Made by a program: the position numbers and the translations under genes. The notes under the pieces were generated by a model that saw only the letters and a list, made by a program, of their open reading frames with translations, was not told the origin of the DNA and searched no databases. Shown in pieces: positions 45,970 to 58,429 of a DNA stretch of 64,000 nt (positions are counted from its first letter, which is position 1; each line of letters starts with the position of its first letter). This stretch comes from Phlebopus portentosus. Its lineage: Eukaryota; Basidiomycota; Agaricomycetes; Boletales; Boletinellaceae. Location: contig JAYXKI010000009.1 in NCBI GenBank assembly GCA_037892935.1, positions 1,426,001 to 1,490,000 on the forward strand, given 5' to 3'.

Positions 45970-46927
45970 TCATACGAATCTTTTTACATCCTCAACTTTC
46001 TTGCCAACTGTCTCCTCGACCTTCTTAGCAGCCTCCTTCCCTTGCTCCTCCGCTGCCTGAAGGTCAGCTTTCCTCTGCTCCTCTACAGCCTTAAGAGTCT
46101 TCTGTCCTCGTTCTTCCGCAGCTTTCTTCACGTCCTCTCCGAGTGACTGACTAAAGCCAAGAGCTTCACGTAGTTTGAGGCCAGTTGCACCTTGAATAGT
46201 ACCAATGGTCTTCTCGACACCACTGTTAAGGGCCTCCTTCCCTTCGTTAACCTTATCCTTCGCCATCTCCCACGTCATCTGAGAATGTGCAACAGCGGTA
46301 TCGGTGAACCGAGCTGCACGAGGGAAGTACGTGTGCTCGAGATCCGAAACGTAAGACCCGATGTTTGAAGTGGTTTTAGGGAGGAAATAGTTGGAGGAAA
46401 GGAGTAAGAGCACTGGTGGGAGGAGGAAACGGGTTTGTCGGCTCCTGGAGCGTGCAAGGATGGATCCGGAGAGAGTCGCTACGCCCACATAAAGAACGCC
46501 TGGTGTAATCTGCTCTTCTGGAGATTTGAAACCCTTTATCCGTTCTACACGCGTAAGAAAACACGGTAGGATCAGTTTCAAAATTAATAAGAAATTCAGC
46601 AAGAGTACATACTTTCGACAGCATGTTCGATCGCTATCCACCTATCCACCCAGCTCTGGACATAAGCGTACGAAGTCTTATATGACTTTGTAAGTCTTTC
46701 GCGGACATTTCGGATGTGGTATTCGAGTTCTGTAGGCGATTCGACAAGAACAAGTTGAGGTTCGGGAGTTGGGTAGATAGGGAGTTCTTCTCGTCGTGGG
46801 ATATTTGTGCCTGCTGCTACCGCGGCTGCTGCGCCGAGCAGCGCTCTTCTTGGCTAATTTGATATGTCAGCAATGGCTTTGAGATGAGACCCGGTTGCAG
46901 GGAACTTACGAGGCGAGCACGAAGCAT
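45970..46927 (-). CDS. MICOS complex subunit Mic26/Mic27 (APOO family)
   Basis: Exons 46927-46910, 46853-46613 and 46544-45970 give 277 aa. The N terminus (MLRARLPRRALLGAAAAVAA) is a basic, Ala-rich mitochondrial presequence-like segment. A conserved core follows (ITPGVLYVGVATLSGSILA and RFLLPPVLLLLSSNYFLP are two hydrophobic hairpin helices; then SDLEHTYFPRAARFTDTAV), and a long charged, Lys/Glu/Ala-rich helical C terminus. This is the apolipoprotein O-like subunit of MICOS, which shapes cristae junctions in the inner membrane. The start uses the first ATG and gives a short first exon. It is apparently intact, unlike its second copy. Confidence 0.85.
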
Positions 46928-47459
46928 GGCGTACGATACGTTTGAGAGGTAGGAGACGCGGAAATTCGGAAGACCTGAGTCACGTGCAGCTCGAGTATGT
47001 CGAAACTCAAACTTCTACTACAATACAATACACCAGACCAGACTCTGTTCCGCCACCTCACGGTCATGACAAGGTAAGCGCTGATAATAGCAAATCCTGC
47101 GTGATAAGCTGGAACCTGATGCCGTTCTGAACAGCTTTGCGGTAACTTTTACCGCGTGGCTGCCTCGTGATTTGGTAATTGAGCCTCACCTTGGATTCTG
47201 CGATTCCAGAATGGCACCGGGTCGTAAGCATTCGTTGTTTTCACCTCGACTTATCATAATCATAGCGATACAAAGGTAAGCGCGGGTCAAATCTAACATA
47301 CAAGCATATATAGTATAATCAACTGATCGAACGTCTAGCCCAGATTCAGCTCTGCTCTCGCTGTAGCTGTTGTTCTCTGAGCGCTGACTTCTACATTCTA
47401 ATCGGAAGCCTTTGACCTATCACCATAGTAAGCATACTGCCAGCAAGCCAAGTGCGAAG
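46928..47459. repeat. Spacer repeated at 62797-63300
   Basis: It shares long near-identical stretches with 62797-63300 (for example GAGTCACGTGCAGCTCGAGTA and GCGTGATAAGCTGGAAC), in the same position relative to a FunK1 3' end. The corresponding place in unit 2 (55036-55570) has different sequence. It holds no gene. Confidence 0.75.
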
Positions 47460-50116
47460 TTACCTGGGCTTGCTTAAATCCCGCTCAGGACTCGGCTCTT
47501 GGTTTACTCTTTTGCGTTTTCTGGTCCGACATGGTGTTGGGGACTCGGGCGCATGCTTTTCATCTTCTTCGGAAGGTCTTGAAGATTTTCGATCGAATTT
47601 GAAGGGCGATTCCGCCTGAGCCTGAGGGGATGGATGTACAGATGTTTCCTGCTCATCAAGTTCATCTTCTGGACTCGGGAACGGAGGCGCTGGGGCAGAT
47701 TCGATTTGCAATGCCAGGTTGACGCAAGCTGCAAAGCTTTTTTCAGCCATCCCGTACCTCTTGGAGTGCATGCATTTGAAGCATGGGAAACTTTTCTTCG
47801 AATCGGATGTAGCCTCTGATGAGTTCATTGCGAAGCAAATCAAGAATGATCTCGATCCCTTCAAGTTTTTCAGGCATCCATGAAACCCTGTCGAGGAAAG
47901 TATCCGGCTCCCTTAGGCAGAGCAATCGTTCCGTAATATTAACAACATTAGAATCAGGGAATAGTAAGCCGGCAGCAATGTCTTGCTCCTCTCCTCTCCT
48001 TTCACTCTCTTCTTGGTCGACTGTGTCTGATTCATATGTATCGCTTTGCCTGAAAACTTGATACAGAGCAATCCACAATAATGACTCCATATCGTGTAGG
48101 TCAGGTCATTATGGAAGAAGGTCCCTTGAGGTTTCGGCCCGATGGATGCCCGGTTTGGTGGAGTTGGCCTATAAAGGTACGCCCGTTGAATAGTCTCGGC
48201 TGCCATGAAGTGTATGCCAGCCGGGACAGACAAGAAATCAGGCAAATTTACACTCGAGGGAAGAATTGACTCACTGTTCTCATTCGGTGTGCAATGGCTT
48301 TCGAGGTTTTGCGCCGTGCGTATTCCAGGTCACCTACTAGTCCACGACCATGATAAAGATAGAGGTTTCTGACGCTTAGGTCGCGATGCACCCAGTCGGA
48401 GCCATGCAAATACTTTAGACCTGTAAGATTTTTAGATTCTCTGATGACTTGCGTATGATACGTTGACACAAACATGCTGCGGCATCTCTCAAGGCAATGA
48501 ACGAGTCTGAAAGTTTTTCAGCTTTGTAAATTGGCTCCGCGACCTCATCATACACGATTTAGTAATGCCTTCGGCGCGCACATCTTTCCAGCTTCGCTTT
48601 TTTGGATCGAACTTTGTGGCCCCTTGACCCGCTGACTTTCGGTGGGCCGTCGCTTCGCTTGACTTCGCGATTCGTTGGCTTTTCGACCTTGAGTTTGAAT
48701 ATCTCGTCCACTGGGGGAGTATAACCTCGCATCATGACCGTTACTGTGTGATCTTCTGAGCCATCTACAGGAACAAGCCAGTCCATCAATGGAGTGACGA
48801 GATGCGAGGCCACGAAGTTGCGAATCTTCAACCCGTGTTCTCGTTGAACATCTTCCAACATCATGCTGTAAATGACGCTTTCGAGATCCCTATCATCCTC
48901 CACCCAAGTATCCTTCAGAATACGGGTCTCGCCCGAGTCAACGTCTATCACTTCCCACACTCTTGTCCCGCTGCTGAGTAAACTGTCAGCCCCAACGTCC
49001 TCAAGTGTTTTCTTCGTCATATACATTCGATCCTTCACTTTGATGCAGTATACTCGTTCTTTGTCAGATACCATGATGACCTGGACGGTCGGATCCCAGC
49101 CTAATTCCTCTTCCGACGCGAAGGCCAGAGAGAGGAACACCTGTGCTAGATCGCTGATCCTCTGATACTATCCGTCAAGAAGATAAAAGGTTAGAAGGGA
49201 GAGACTCGCCGTTGTGAAATCAAATGGTTTGCTAACGACGAGAGTTCCACGTGAAGAGAACCACAAGCGCATCATTCTGTTCTCGATCGTTGCTCCGAAC
49301 GTAAACCTCCGGCTTGCGTCAAGGGTCGCTGTCTGTTGAAGATGGAATATACCCTTCTCTACATTCTTTTCAGGAACATTAGAAGGATTAAAGAGGTTGT
49401 ATACAGTCGACTCACATCATTGCGCTGATCGATTATTTCTTCCAGCTTCATCTCATATGCCATCGCAATATCGTACCATGATATCTCCTTTCCTTCAGCC
49501 ATCAATACCCTTTTTCTTCTTTCTCTGGTATTTTTCTCGTCCCTCATCTCTCCCTTTTTAGCCATTGCGACTCTTGCAAACTCTTCTAGTCTCTTGGGAA
49601 TGAGACCAGCATCTGGCCGTTGTCTGACGCCTCTCCGAAGTGTGAGTGATATGCGAGAGCATCGCAAGAACGAAATTCTCATTGACTCTAGCATCGTCTC
49701 GCGTTGCATGACGACAAATCTTTCCGTATATGTCGACAAGAGGGGCGAATACATCCCTTGGAGCTTTCTCGAAAGCCTTGAAGACTTTCCGCCCGAAGCT
49801 CGGAATGACATCTTCCTGTTCCTCCAGCAAAGCCACGACTTCCGGAAGATCGATCCAGTCCTTCAGCGGAGGAAGTAAATACTTCATGAATGCATCGAGA
49901 CTTGATTTCGGGTGTGAATGGTCCTACTTCTTCTCGGACGGCTTCACGCATGGAATCCAGATTTCCCTCCTGATACTTCTTTGTGTGACTGTCTCGCAGT
50001 TTGGCGGGAGAATCTTCGATGTAGTCAGAGTAAGACACTCCTCTGACATCGGGAGGAGGTGTGCATTGTTTCCCTTTGGAAGGTGAGGCATTGTGCGGAT
50101 GTCCCATATAGGACAT
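47460..50116 (-). pseudogene. FunK1-type protein kinase FK-1, broken
   Basis: It resembles fungal-specific kinases (FunK1, Pkinase_fungal). Parts in order: an N-terminal domain from MSYMGHPHN (50116), ELGWDPTVQV (about 49090), HTVTVMMRGYTPPVDE, the catalytic loop GSDWVHRDLSVRNLYLY (about 48.4 kb) with GDLEYAR in place of DFG, the C-lobe motif HNDL ... SLLWIALYQVF, and a basic tail (CRTRKRKRVNQEPSP). Compared with its copy FK-3 it has a one-base insertion near 49900, a two-base deletion near 49637 and a TAA stop within the kinase domain (RRRHY-stop, about 48559). It is therefore a pseudogene. Confidence 0.8.
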
Positions 50117-50483
50117 GTTGGCAAGAGGATAGAGGCGGGAGGGTGGCTTGAAGATAGCACGGGTTCTAAACTGCGGCCTACCCTTTCCGCTTATGATCGT
50201 GGCCTGAACCAGCCACAGGTGAATGCCCCTATGTGAAGATGCGCCAGTATACATGTCAACGCATTCTCAAATAGGAGGTATTTGCGTCTGAACATTGCTC
50301 AATTGGTGTGAGCTGAAGACAGATCCCAATCATGTACAACTCAAGGCCTTTCTAGCAAGCGGATTGAATACAAATAAAAAGAAGATTGCAGCAATACATC
50401 GGAATACAACTTGTGTGCAAAGCATTATTGTAATCATCTATCACCAGCAAGTACTACAGATTTGTTCACGCCAATTCTGGTCG
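50117..50483. other. Spacer between FK-1 and FK-2
   Basis: This short interval contains the upstream part of FK-1 and the 3' UTR of FK-2. No separate gene is seen. Confidence 0.5.
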
Positions 50484-53178
50484 TCACGCATTTCTAGAAG
50501 ACTTTAACTTCATACCTTCGACGTAGATTTTTAAGTCAGTCCAACATCCAAACCACGTGGAAACCATTGAACTTGCCCACCTTGCTTTTCGACGTGGATG
50601 TACTGCACCTATGAAATCGTCGCTGTCTCGTTTCCGTTTTCTTTCCCTTGTCGACGGATCAGAGGCATGGCCTGCTGTGATCATCAATCCTTCCTCCTCT
50701 AAACGAAGCGCAGAACCAGCGACGTTGTCCTCTGCTTGAACGGTATGCTGAATGCGAGAAACTGAATTTGGCTGATTGACAAAATCCTTTTCCAACGACA
50801 GCGATCGCACGCCAATGTCCCTATGAGGCTCGAGCTTGGCATCGTTACGAGAATCCATGCATTTGGCGAATTGTTTTTGAAATTCATCGTGGACCCCGTC
50901 TATGATTTGCGTTCGGGCACTGGGAAAGGTGGCTTCGAACTTCTGATAGCTAAGGACCAGTTCTATACGCAGGGTGTCGAGAATAAACTTGACGTCGTGA
51001 AGACATTCTGGCATCCAGGCGAGCTCGTCGTAGTAAATGTCCGTGACCTGTATGAATTGCTTGCGATTCACTATTTCGTTGCATCCGGAGAACAGCTTTG
51101 CAGCTGCAGACTCTCTCTGATCATCTTGCTTTTCGGACTGGGGACGACAATCTTCCTCGCCGGGATCAACGTTACTGAAGAGTTTCCAGACCGCAATCCA
51201 CCATAGTGACTCCAAGTCATGCAGATCATTATAAGAGAACGGAGGAGCGCGACGAGAGTCGATCATTTTCTTAACGTCTTCCAGCCTTCCTTCAAGTACA
51301 GCTGAAAATTGAGCACGTGACCACTCCTCACCGAGCCAGGGACCGTGACGATAGAGGTAACAAAGAGCAGCTGCCTCGATGGCCATAAAGTCAGGGGTAC
51401 CCTTCCGGACCATAAGAAATGATTACAATGTTACGAGGATCAAAACTTACAATTTTGACTGTGACTCGTATGTCTGGGTTCTTGCGCTGTGCGTACTCCA
51501 AGTCTCCGATCAGACCGCGGCCTTGGTAGAGGTACAAATTCCCGATACTCAAATCCCGATGTACCCAGCCCGCTCCATGTATCCACTTCAGAACTGATAA
51601 ACAATCGATCAGTTAATGTGCAAGACAGTGCCGAGTCAGTACAAACTTTTTGCGCTGTCGCTCAGTACATTGAACACGTCTGTCCGGTCCCGCACGGCAT
51701 AAAGAGGTTTTGCAAGTTCCTTGAATACAACCCGATAGTGCCTCCGTCGAACGGTTTTCCTCACGGGTTGTACCAGTGCAGAGGATCCCTTAGATCGCCT
51801 CTTTCCAAACCCTCGATCCCAATCTCAGTTGATGGGAGTACGTCTTCGCCTCTGCTCCTTAGATTTTCCACATTCACTCGATACGTTTCCTTGAATGACG
51901 GCGTGTATCCCCTCATCACCACGTTCGTTGTGTCGTCCTCCTCTCCGTTAGCTCTCACGAGACAGTAAGCGACAGGTGTGAGCAGGTGCGAGGCTACCTG
52001 CTGTCGCACCTCTGTGCCGTACACATCCTCGACGTCATGTAGAAGCATATCATATACGGAGTGCTCGGGTCTCTCGTCATCCTCAATCCAAACATCCTTC
52101 AGAACATACAAATCGTCTGAGCCCGGTCGGTGCACTACCCATACTCTCGTCGCATGACCAGTCAACTGCTCAGCCGCGCTCTTCGACAACACCTGATCCG
52201 TCTCGTATGTTTCGCCGTCTACATCGATTCGGTATACCCGTCCGCCGTCATCCCTAATGAACGGTCGGATGGTCGAGTCCCAGCCCAGGTCCTCCGTGGT
52301 CGCGAATGCAAGAGAGAGAAACACGTGAATCAGTAGATCCAAGTCCTATTGATGCTGTCAGTATGCGATTCTTCTACCACTATGGAATCTGTTGCTGACT
52401 TTTGAGAAATCAAAAGGCTTGCTGACGACAGGCGAAGCGCGTGAACAGAACCACAGTCGCATGGTCGCATTCTCAACAGTGATTCCGAATGTGAACCTCC
52501 TGCACGGGTCTCGAGCCATTGCTAGTTGCATGTTGGACACGATCTTTCTCGCATTCTATTCACGTAACGTATTAGACCGAATGACACATGGCCTAAAGGG
52601 GGGCATACCTCCTTCCGAGTCTCATCACTAGAGATTCTTCTGAAACTAACAGTGAGGACTATATCATCCCACGAGTTGATCGTATGATGCTCTGTATTTC
52701 TTATTGCGATAGTGTTCTCCTTGTCCTTGAGTAGGAAATACGCGTCTTGCGAGGACACACATCGGTCGCGCTTTTCTGGTACTGAAAGGAGTACCATATC
52801 CATCATTTGCTTGAGATGGGGTATTTTGGCTGCCGCTACGGAAGTTGCCCTTTGGAATATGTCGACTAAAGGTGCGAATATGTCGTGTTTCTTCCGTCTC
52901 TTGCCTCCAGACACCGTCCAGAGACCCTTCCATTTACCGCCAAATCCAGTAAATCCCCTCTTGCTCAGTGACGAGCGGATACACTTGGTGTCAATCCCTT
53001 CCCTCAACGGAGGAAGGAGATAGTTTATGAATGACTTCATATCAATCTCTGGGAAAACATAGCCCGGATTCCTGAGCTCTTCTGCGATGTTGATTTTCTC
53101 GTCCTTGTTCTTGACGTTCAGTAAGGGCTTCGATAATTCAGCCTCATCAGAGATTCCTCGTTTTTTGAAGTGCCTCAT
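50484..53178 (-). pseudogene. FunK1-type protein kinase FK-2, one frame break
   Basis: It starts MRHFKKRGISDEAE at 53178. An N-terminal domain (FINYLLPPLREGID, NSWDDIVLTVSF) leads after two introns to AFATTEDLGWDSTIR, TRVWVVHRPGSDDLYVL and VMRGYTPSFKETY. The catalytic loop is AGWVHRDLSIGNLYLY with GDLEYAQ, then PDFMAIEAAALCYL, NDLHDLESLWWIAVW and a basic C-terminal tail (RERKRKRDSDDF, RRKARW) resembling a nuclear localisation signal. FunK1 kinases are abundant in mushrooms; substrates are largely unknown. One base is missing in a C run near 51763 (AACCCGTGAG against AACCCCGTGAG in FK-4), giving a stop after LHWYNP. This is a pseudogene unless it is a sequencing error. Confidence 0.75.
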
Positions 53179-53204
53179 GATTGAGGGAAAATTCGCGTTA
53201 AGAC

Positions 53205-53860
53205 AGGTGGTGGTGGTGGTAAAGAGTTATAGATTATTCATGTGATAGTAGTCCGAGGAAAAATACAAAAAACCTCTGAAGTAATGAGGCATGAGACGGA
53301 CAAGGAGATCTACTGGTACTGAGTCTAGCCCTGAATCACTACCAGCTACCACTGCATTCAACTTTCGTCGTCCGCTTGTACTATCACGTTTCCAGACCTT
53401 TCCGTTCCGCAGTCGTCCTCCAAGCCAATCGTATACCTGCTTGGAAAATAGGTTCATCGGGAAAAAACGGCGGTTGTTTCCACCTAAAAAGCCCGAACAC
53501 GTGTGGTAGGTGTGTATGGTGGAGGAAAATAGGTGCGGGGGTGTCGTTGTCGCTGAGCGACTTGGGGGGTTCGTAGGTGTGAGGGCTCTTGCGAGGCCTC
53601 GTCCTGTGGTAGGGTGTCGGGTTGGGATGGGGTGTAACGAGTGTGGTGTTGTAATTTTGATATCGCAGACTACAAACTGCGGAACATCGTCACCACCAAG
53701 GGCGTCGGATACAGGTTTTAACCAGCCTGCCTGGTGCTAGGGTTTATACTCCCCCGCCGAGGTGCACATTGGCACGGGCCATCTCACATTTAAGTGAAGG
53801 GTAGGTTACCGTTTGGGTTGGTTGTAGTTGGGTGGTGGTGGTGGTGGTGGTGGTATGTAG
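53205..53860. repeat. Extra segment bounded by (GGT)n tracts, unit 1 only
   Basis: In unit 2 a short GGTGGTGGT tract (about 62557) runs directly into GTATGTAGTGAAGAAG. In unit 1 the same junction is separated by about 600 bp lying between two GGT microsatellites (53206-53220 and about 53831-53852). The segment has small open frames only. Confidence 0.6.
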
Positions 53861-54134
53861 TGAAGAAGCTCGACTTCGTGGCTTCGATGGAACACGACAT
53901 GTCACAATACGTGACAAGTTACCATATTTGGCGTTTCAGACACGCTCTTCGACGTTCATACTGTACTGAAACCAAACACTGTCGCTCATACATAATGCAA
54001 CCTAACTTGCCTCCCCTGACTTGGAGTCGGACCGCGCCTGCCAATGTAAGTAAATTATGCAATGAATGTAGCATGGTTAATTCATGGGTGTTGATTCATG
54101 CACATTGAGAATAATCTAAAATAATCTACGTTAC

Positions 54135-55086
54135 TCATACCAGTCTTTTCACATCCTCCACTTTCTTGCCAACTGTCTCCTCGACCTTCTTAGCAGCCTC
54201 CTTCCCTTGCTCCTCCGCTGCCTGAAGGTCAGCTTTCCTCTGCTCCTCTACAGCCTTAAGAGTCTTCTGTCTTCGTTCTTCTGCAGCTTTCTTCACGTCC
54301 TCTCCGAGTGACTGACTAAGGCCAAGAGCTTCACGTAGTTTGAGGCCAGTTGCACCTTGAATAGTGCCAATGGTCTTCTCAACACCACTGTTAAGGGCCT
54401 CCTTCCCTTCGTTAACCTTATCCTTCGCCATTTCCCACGTCATCTGAGAGTGTGCAACAGCGGTATCGGTGAACCGAGCTGCACGAGGGAAGTACGTGTG
54501 CTCGAGATCCGAAACGTAAGACCCGATGTTTGAAGTGGTTTTAGGGAGGAAATAGTTGGAGGAAAGGAGTAGGAGCGCTGGTGGAAGGAGGAAACGGGTT
54601 GGTCGGCTCCTGGAGCGTGCAAGGATGGATCCGGAGAGAGTCGCTACGCCCACATAAAGAACGCCTGGTGTAATCTGCTCTTCTGGAGATTTGAAACCCT
54701 TTATCCGTTCTACACGCGTAAGAAAACACGGTAGGATCAGTTTCAAAATTAATAAGAAATTCAGCAAGGGTACATACTTTTGACAGCATGTTTGATCGCT
54801 ATCTACCTGTCCACCCAGCTCTGGACATAATCTCATATGACTTTGTAAGTCTTTCGCGGATATTTCGGACGCGGTGTTCGAACTCTGTAGGCGATTCGAC
54901 AAGAACGAGTTGAGGTTCGGGAGTTGGGTAGATAGGGAGTTCTTCTCGTCGTGGGATATTTGTGCCTGCTGCTACCGCCCCAGCGGCAGCGCCTAGGATG
55001 CTCTTCTCAGCTAGAGATGTTGTTCGATCAAACATTTGGATTGGCGCTGAACTTGGTGAACTTACCCGTCGTTCGACGCGAAGGAT
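54135..55086 (-). pseudogene. Second MICOS Mic26/27 copy, broken
   Basis: The last exon (54135-54700) is almost identical to the unit-1 gene. In exon 2 a net loss of 10 bases near 54830 (relative to 46660-46680) shifts the frame to a stop after RAGWTGR. The position of the start codon of copy 1 reads ATC here (about 55086-55084). An alternative in-frame ATG at 55035 does not repair the internal shift. Confidence 0.8.
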
Positions 55087-57104
55087 GAGAACAGAAGAGC
55101 TGAGGTTGAATCACGTGGGCCGATAACTCTTTCTTCTTCGCAACCAAAACCACTTTCTTCGCAACCAAGACCTCTTGCTCTTTGAAAACATTGCAATGCC
55201 TCATCGCTCAGAAGAAACAGGTGGCACGTGGTAGCCAACTAGCTCTAGTGAGAGCATTATCTGTCAATTTGGTCAATTTGAAGTTGCCTTGACATTCGAC
55301 TGACTTCTGGTTGCCTATCATGCCTCCCTCGTACTGGGTCATAAAAGCTCATCATATCATTGATCATCCATAAGTATAGCGACATAAAGGGCATAGACAT
55401 ATATACTATAATGGGTGAAATGCTGCCCGAAGCCTGGTCTCCCCTACGTGACTACGAGATCGTTCGGGTCTGGGAGAACGACTTTGGCCTGGTAATGCAG
55501 TCAGCTAAACATAGGAAACACAGATACGAACAGTTCACTTACTTTGATGTGCATGGATACTGCTGAAGGCTCAACTCTTTTCAAACCTTTTGCGTTTTTC
55601 GATTCTACGTACTGTCGGGGACTCAGACAAATCCCCTTCATCCCCTTCGAACAATCTCTTTGGCTGTTGATCGCAGATGAAAAGCGAATCTTTATAAACT
55701 TGTGATGGCGTATGCGCAGGTGCCTCCCGAATATCATGTTCATCTTTTGAACCCAAATGCTGAGGCGTGTCAGCAGATTCAATTCGCATTGCTAGGTTGA
55801 CGCAAATTGAAAAGCTATTTTTCACCATGTCATGTTTACCCTGAAGTGCATTCATTTGAAGCATGGGGGATTTCTCCTCAACCTGGACGTAGCTTTGGAC
55901 GAGTATGTGGCGAACCATATTAAGTGCGACCTTGACACCTCGAAGATTTTCAGGCATCCATGAAACTTTTCCAAGAAAGTTGTTCTGCGCATTTAGGCAC
56001 TGTAAGCGGTCTGCAATGACATCAGAATCAGGAAACAATAGGTCGGCGGCAATGTCTTGTTCCTCTGCTCTCTTTTCGCGCTCTTCTTGATCGACTATGT
56101 CTGATTGATATCTATCGCTCTGCCTGAACACTTCATACAGGGCAATCCACCATAATGACTCCATATCATGAAGGTCATTGTGGAAGAAGAATGTCTCGGA
56201 TTGTGCCACAGAATTTGGGTCGACGCAATCTTGCTTCGAAGATAGCGGTTGATAAAGATAGGACCGTTTAGTAGTTTCCGCTGCCATGAAGTGCATGCTA
56301 GCCTGGACAACCAAGAGATGAGGTAAGTTTCAACCCATTAGGAGAATCGACGTACTGTTCTCATTCGATGTGCGGGGGCCTTTGAGCTTTTACACCGTGC
56401 ATATTCTAGGTCACCTATAAGACCGCGACCATGATAGAGATAGATGTTTCCATTACTCAGGTCGCGATGCACCCAATCGGAGCCGTGCAGATACTTTAAA
56501 GCTGTAAGACTATTAGTTTCTCTAATAATTTGCATATGAAAAGTTGACACTAACATTCTGTAGCATCTCTCAACACAACGAATGAGTCGGAGAGTTTTCT
56601 GATGCTGTAAATGGGTTCGGCAACTTCAGCATACACGATACGGTAATGCTTCCGTCGGACGCATTCTTTCAACCTTGGTCTCGTCAATCGAATTTTGCTG
56701 TATTTTGACTCGCTGACTTTCGGCGGACCTTTACTCCGTTTGACCTCGCATTTTGATGGCTTTTCGGCCTTCAGCTTGAAGATCTCGTCTACAGCAGGAA
56801 TATAACCTCGCATCATAACGGACACCGTGTGGTCTTCTGAACCATTTACAGGAACGAGCCAGTCCACCAATGGAGTTACAAGATGCGAACCGACGAAGCT
56901 GCGGATTTTTGCGTCATACTTTCGCTGGACGTCTTCCAGTATCATGCCATGGATGCTGCTTTCGAGATCTCTATCATCCTCCACCCAAGTGTCCTTCAGA
57001 ATACGGGTCTCGCCCGAGTCAACGTCTATCACTTCCCACACTCTTGTCCCACTACTGAGCAGACCGTCCGCTGCGACATCCTCAAGTATCTTCTTCGTCA
57101 TATA

Positions 57105-58429
57105 CAGCTGGGTGACAAAAGTAACGGCCACTGTCACATTTCACATGCTCGCATGACACGAGCATCCAACTTCATTTGCCTCTCGACGATGCAAAACAAA
57201 AAATTATGACTAGATTTTTTGTATATACATTAATCTGTATTTACTGTTAGCTATCAAAGCATTAGTATCTAGTAGGTCCTCCTTTTGAATCAATTACTGC
57301 CTGTGCACGGCGAGGTATAGACAAAATATAATTATTTATCTTCTCTATTGGTATCTGCTCCCATGCCTCCAATACAGCCGCCTCGAGCTCCCCAAGTGAT
57401 GTTGGAGGATGTCGACGAGCCCATATATTCCGTTTCAGGTCCAGCCAGCATGGTTCAATTGCGCTGATGTCGGGTGAAGAGGGTGGATGTGGAAACCTTG
57501 AAATGCTGTATTGTTCAAACCACTGTTGCGTCGACTTCGCAGTATGACAGCGTGCATTGTCCTGCTGAAATGTAACAGACCGATTGCGTCGTCGAACCTG
57601 CTTGTAAAAATCCAACAAACACCCATCTAAAACCTGCTCAATGTAACGCTTCGCAGTCATTCCACCACCCTTCCCACCTGGATAGTCGAGTACAATGAGA
57701 GGGCCCTTCCTGTTGTACATAATGCACCCCCACACCATAACACGCACAGGAGACTTGGTGAAGGTCGGAATAATGCAATCTTCATGCCAGACTTCATCGG
57801 GACTTCGAGTACAGTAAACAGCACCCGGGTGTGAGCCGAGGTATACATAGCACTCATCTGAGAAGATGACCGACTTCAATTCCTTCATTGTTATCTTTGC
57901 CAGCTGTTTTGCACGTGCTAGCCTCTGCACCCGGTTGGCCTTGGTAATGTATGGAGCACGTCTGGCCTTCCTACGCTTAAGATCCATGGCCTCCAGCTCA
58001 CGTTTGACAGTACGAGGACTGATTTTGGTATGCAGCTGTTTTGCAAGGATTTTGTATGGTGCAAAGCGGTTCTTTCGGGCGGTACGTCTCAGGAGGCGGC
58101 ATGCATGATCGTCAAGTAGGCGTGGACGTCCAGATCGGGGCTTGTTTTTTGTTGTACCAGTCGTCTCAAAGCGAGCAAAGATACGGCGCACAGTTCTCCG
58201 GGGCACTCCAAATGTTCTTGACACTTGCATAGTATTTTGGCCACCAATCATGGCACCAACAATGCGGTTCTTGACTGGCGATGCAAGCTGGGACCTCCTT
58301 GGACACGCATCGGACATTTGGGGAGGGTCGTGGGTCGTCTGCGAGATGGAGGAGGCAAGCAAAGCGAGGGTATGGGCGACGCGGCACATGTTTTTTGTGA
58401 CAGTGGCCGTTACTTTTGTCACCCAGCTG
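57105..58429 (-). mobile_element. Complete Tc1-type DNA transposon
   Basis: The 1,325-bp element has perfect 34-bp inverted terminal repeats (57105-57138 and 58396-58429, starting CAGCTGGGTGACAAAAG), flanked by the TA target duplication (57103-57104 and 58430-58431). FK-1 keeps the empty site (TCATATACATTCG), so the insertion followed, or postdates separation of, the duplicate copies. It has a single ORF. The perfect ends and open transposase suggest recent movement. Confidence 0.95.
57262..58389 (-). CDS. Tc1-family transposase (DD34E)
   Basis: This is an uninterrupted 375-aa ORF without introns. The N-terminal helix-turn-helix region reads GGQNTMQVSRTFGVPRRTVR, followed by a GRPR motif (KPRSGRPRLLDDHACR) that contacts the minor groove. 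The DDE catalytic triad is complete: D in VIFSDECYVYLG, D in VTFQQDNARCHTA and E in ISAIEPCWLDLK, with 34 residues between the second D and the E. It cuts the element out and inserts it at TA. The first Met lies inside the element, 7 bases past the inner end of its terminal repeat, so the start is plausible. It is potentially active. Confidence 0.93.
   Translation of the reverse strand: MCRVAHTLALLASSISQTTHDPPQMSDACPRRSQLASPVKNRIVGAMIGGQNTMQVSRTFGVPRRTVRRIFARFETTGTTKNKPRSGRPRLLDDHACRLLRRTARKNRFAPYKILAKQLHTKISPRTVKRELEAMDLKRRKARRAPYITKANRVQRLARAKQLAKITMKELKSVIFSDECYVYLGSHPGAVYCTRSPDEVWHEDCIIPTFTKSPVRVMVWGCIMYNRKGPLIVLDYPGGKGGGMTAKRYIEQVLDGCLLDFYKQVRRRNRSVTFQQDNARCHTAKSTQQWFEQYSISRFPHPPSSPDISAIEPCWLDLKRNIWARRHPPTSLGELEAAVLEAWEQIPIEKINNYILSIPRRAQAVIDSKGGPTRY

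Larger units (their letters stand above)
45893..53215. repeat. Segmental duplication, unit 1
   Basis: The block holds the MICOS gene, a spacer and two FunK1 genes (FK-1, FK-2). It is repeated from 54058 to about 62575 with the same gene order and orientation. Homology starts sharply at ATGCAATGAATGTAGC (45893 and 54058, offset 8,165 bp) downstream of the bL31m gene. Within the units nearby coding stretches are nearly identical. Confidence 0.85.
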
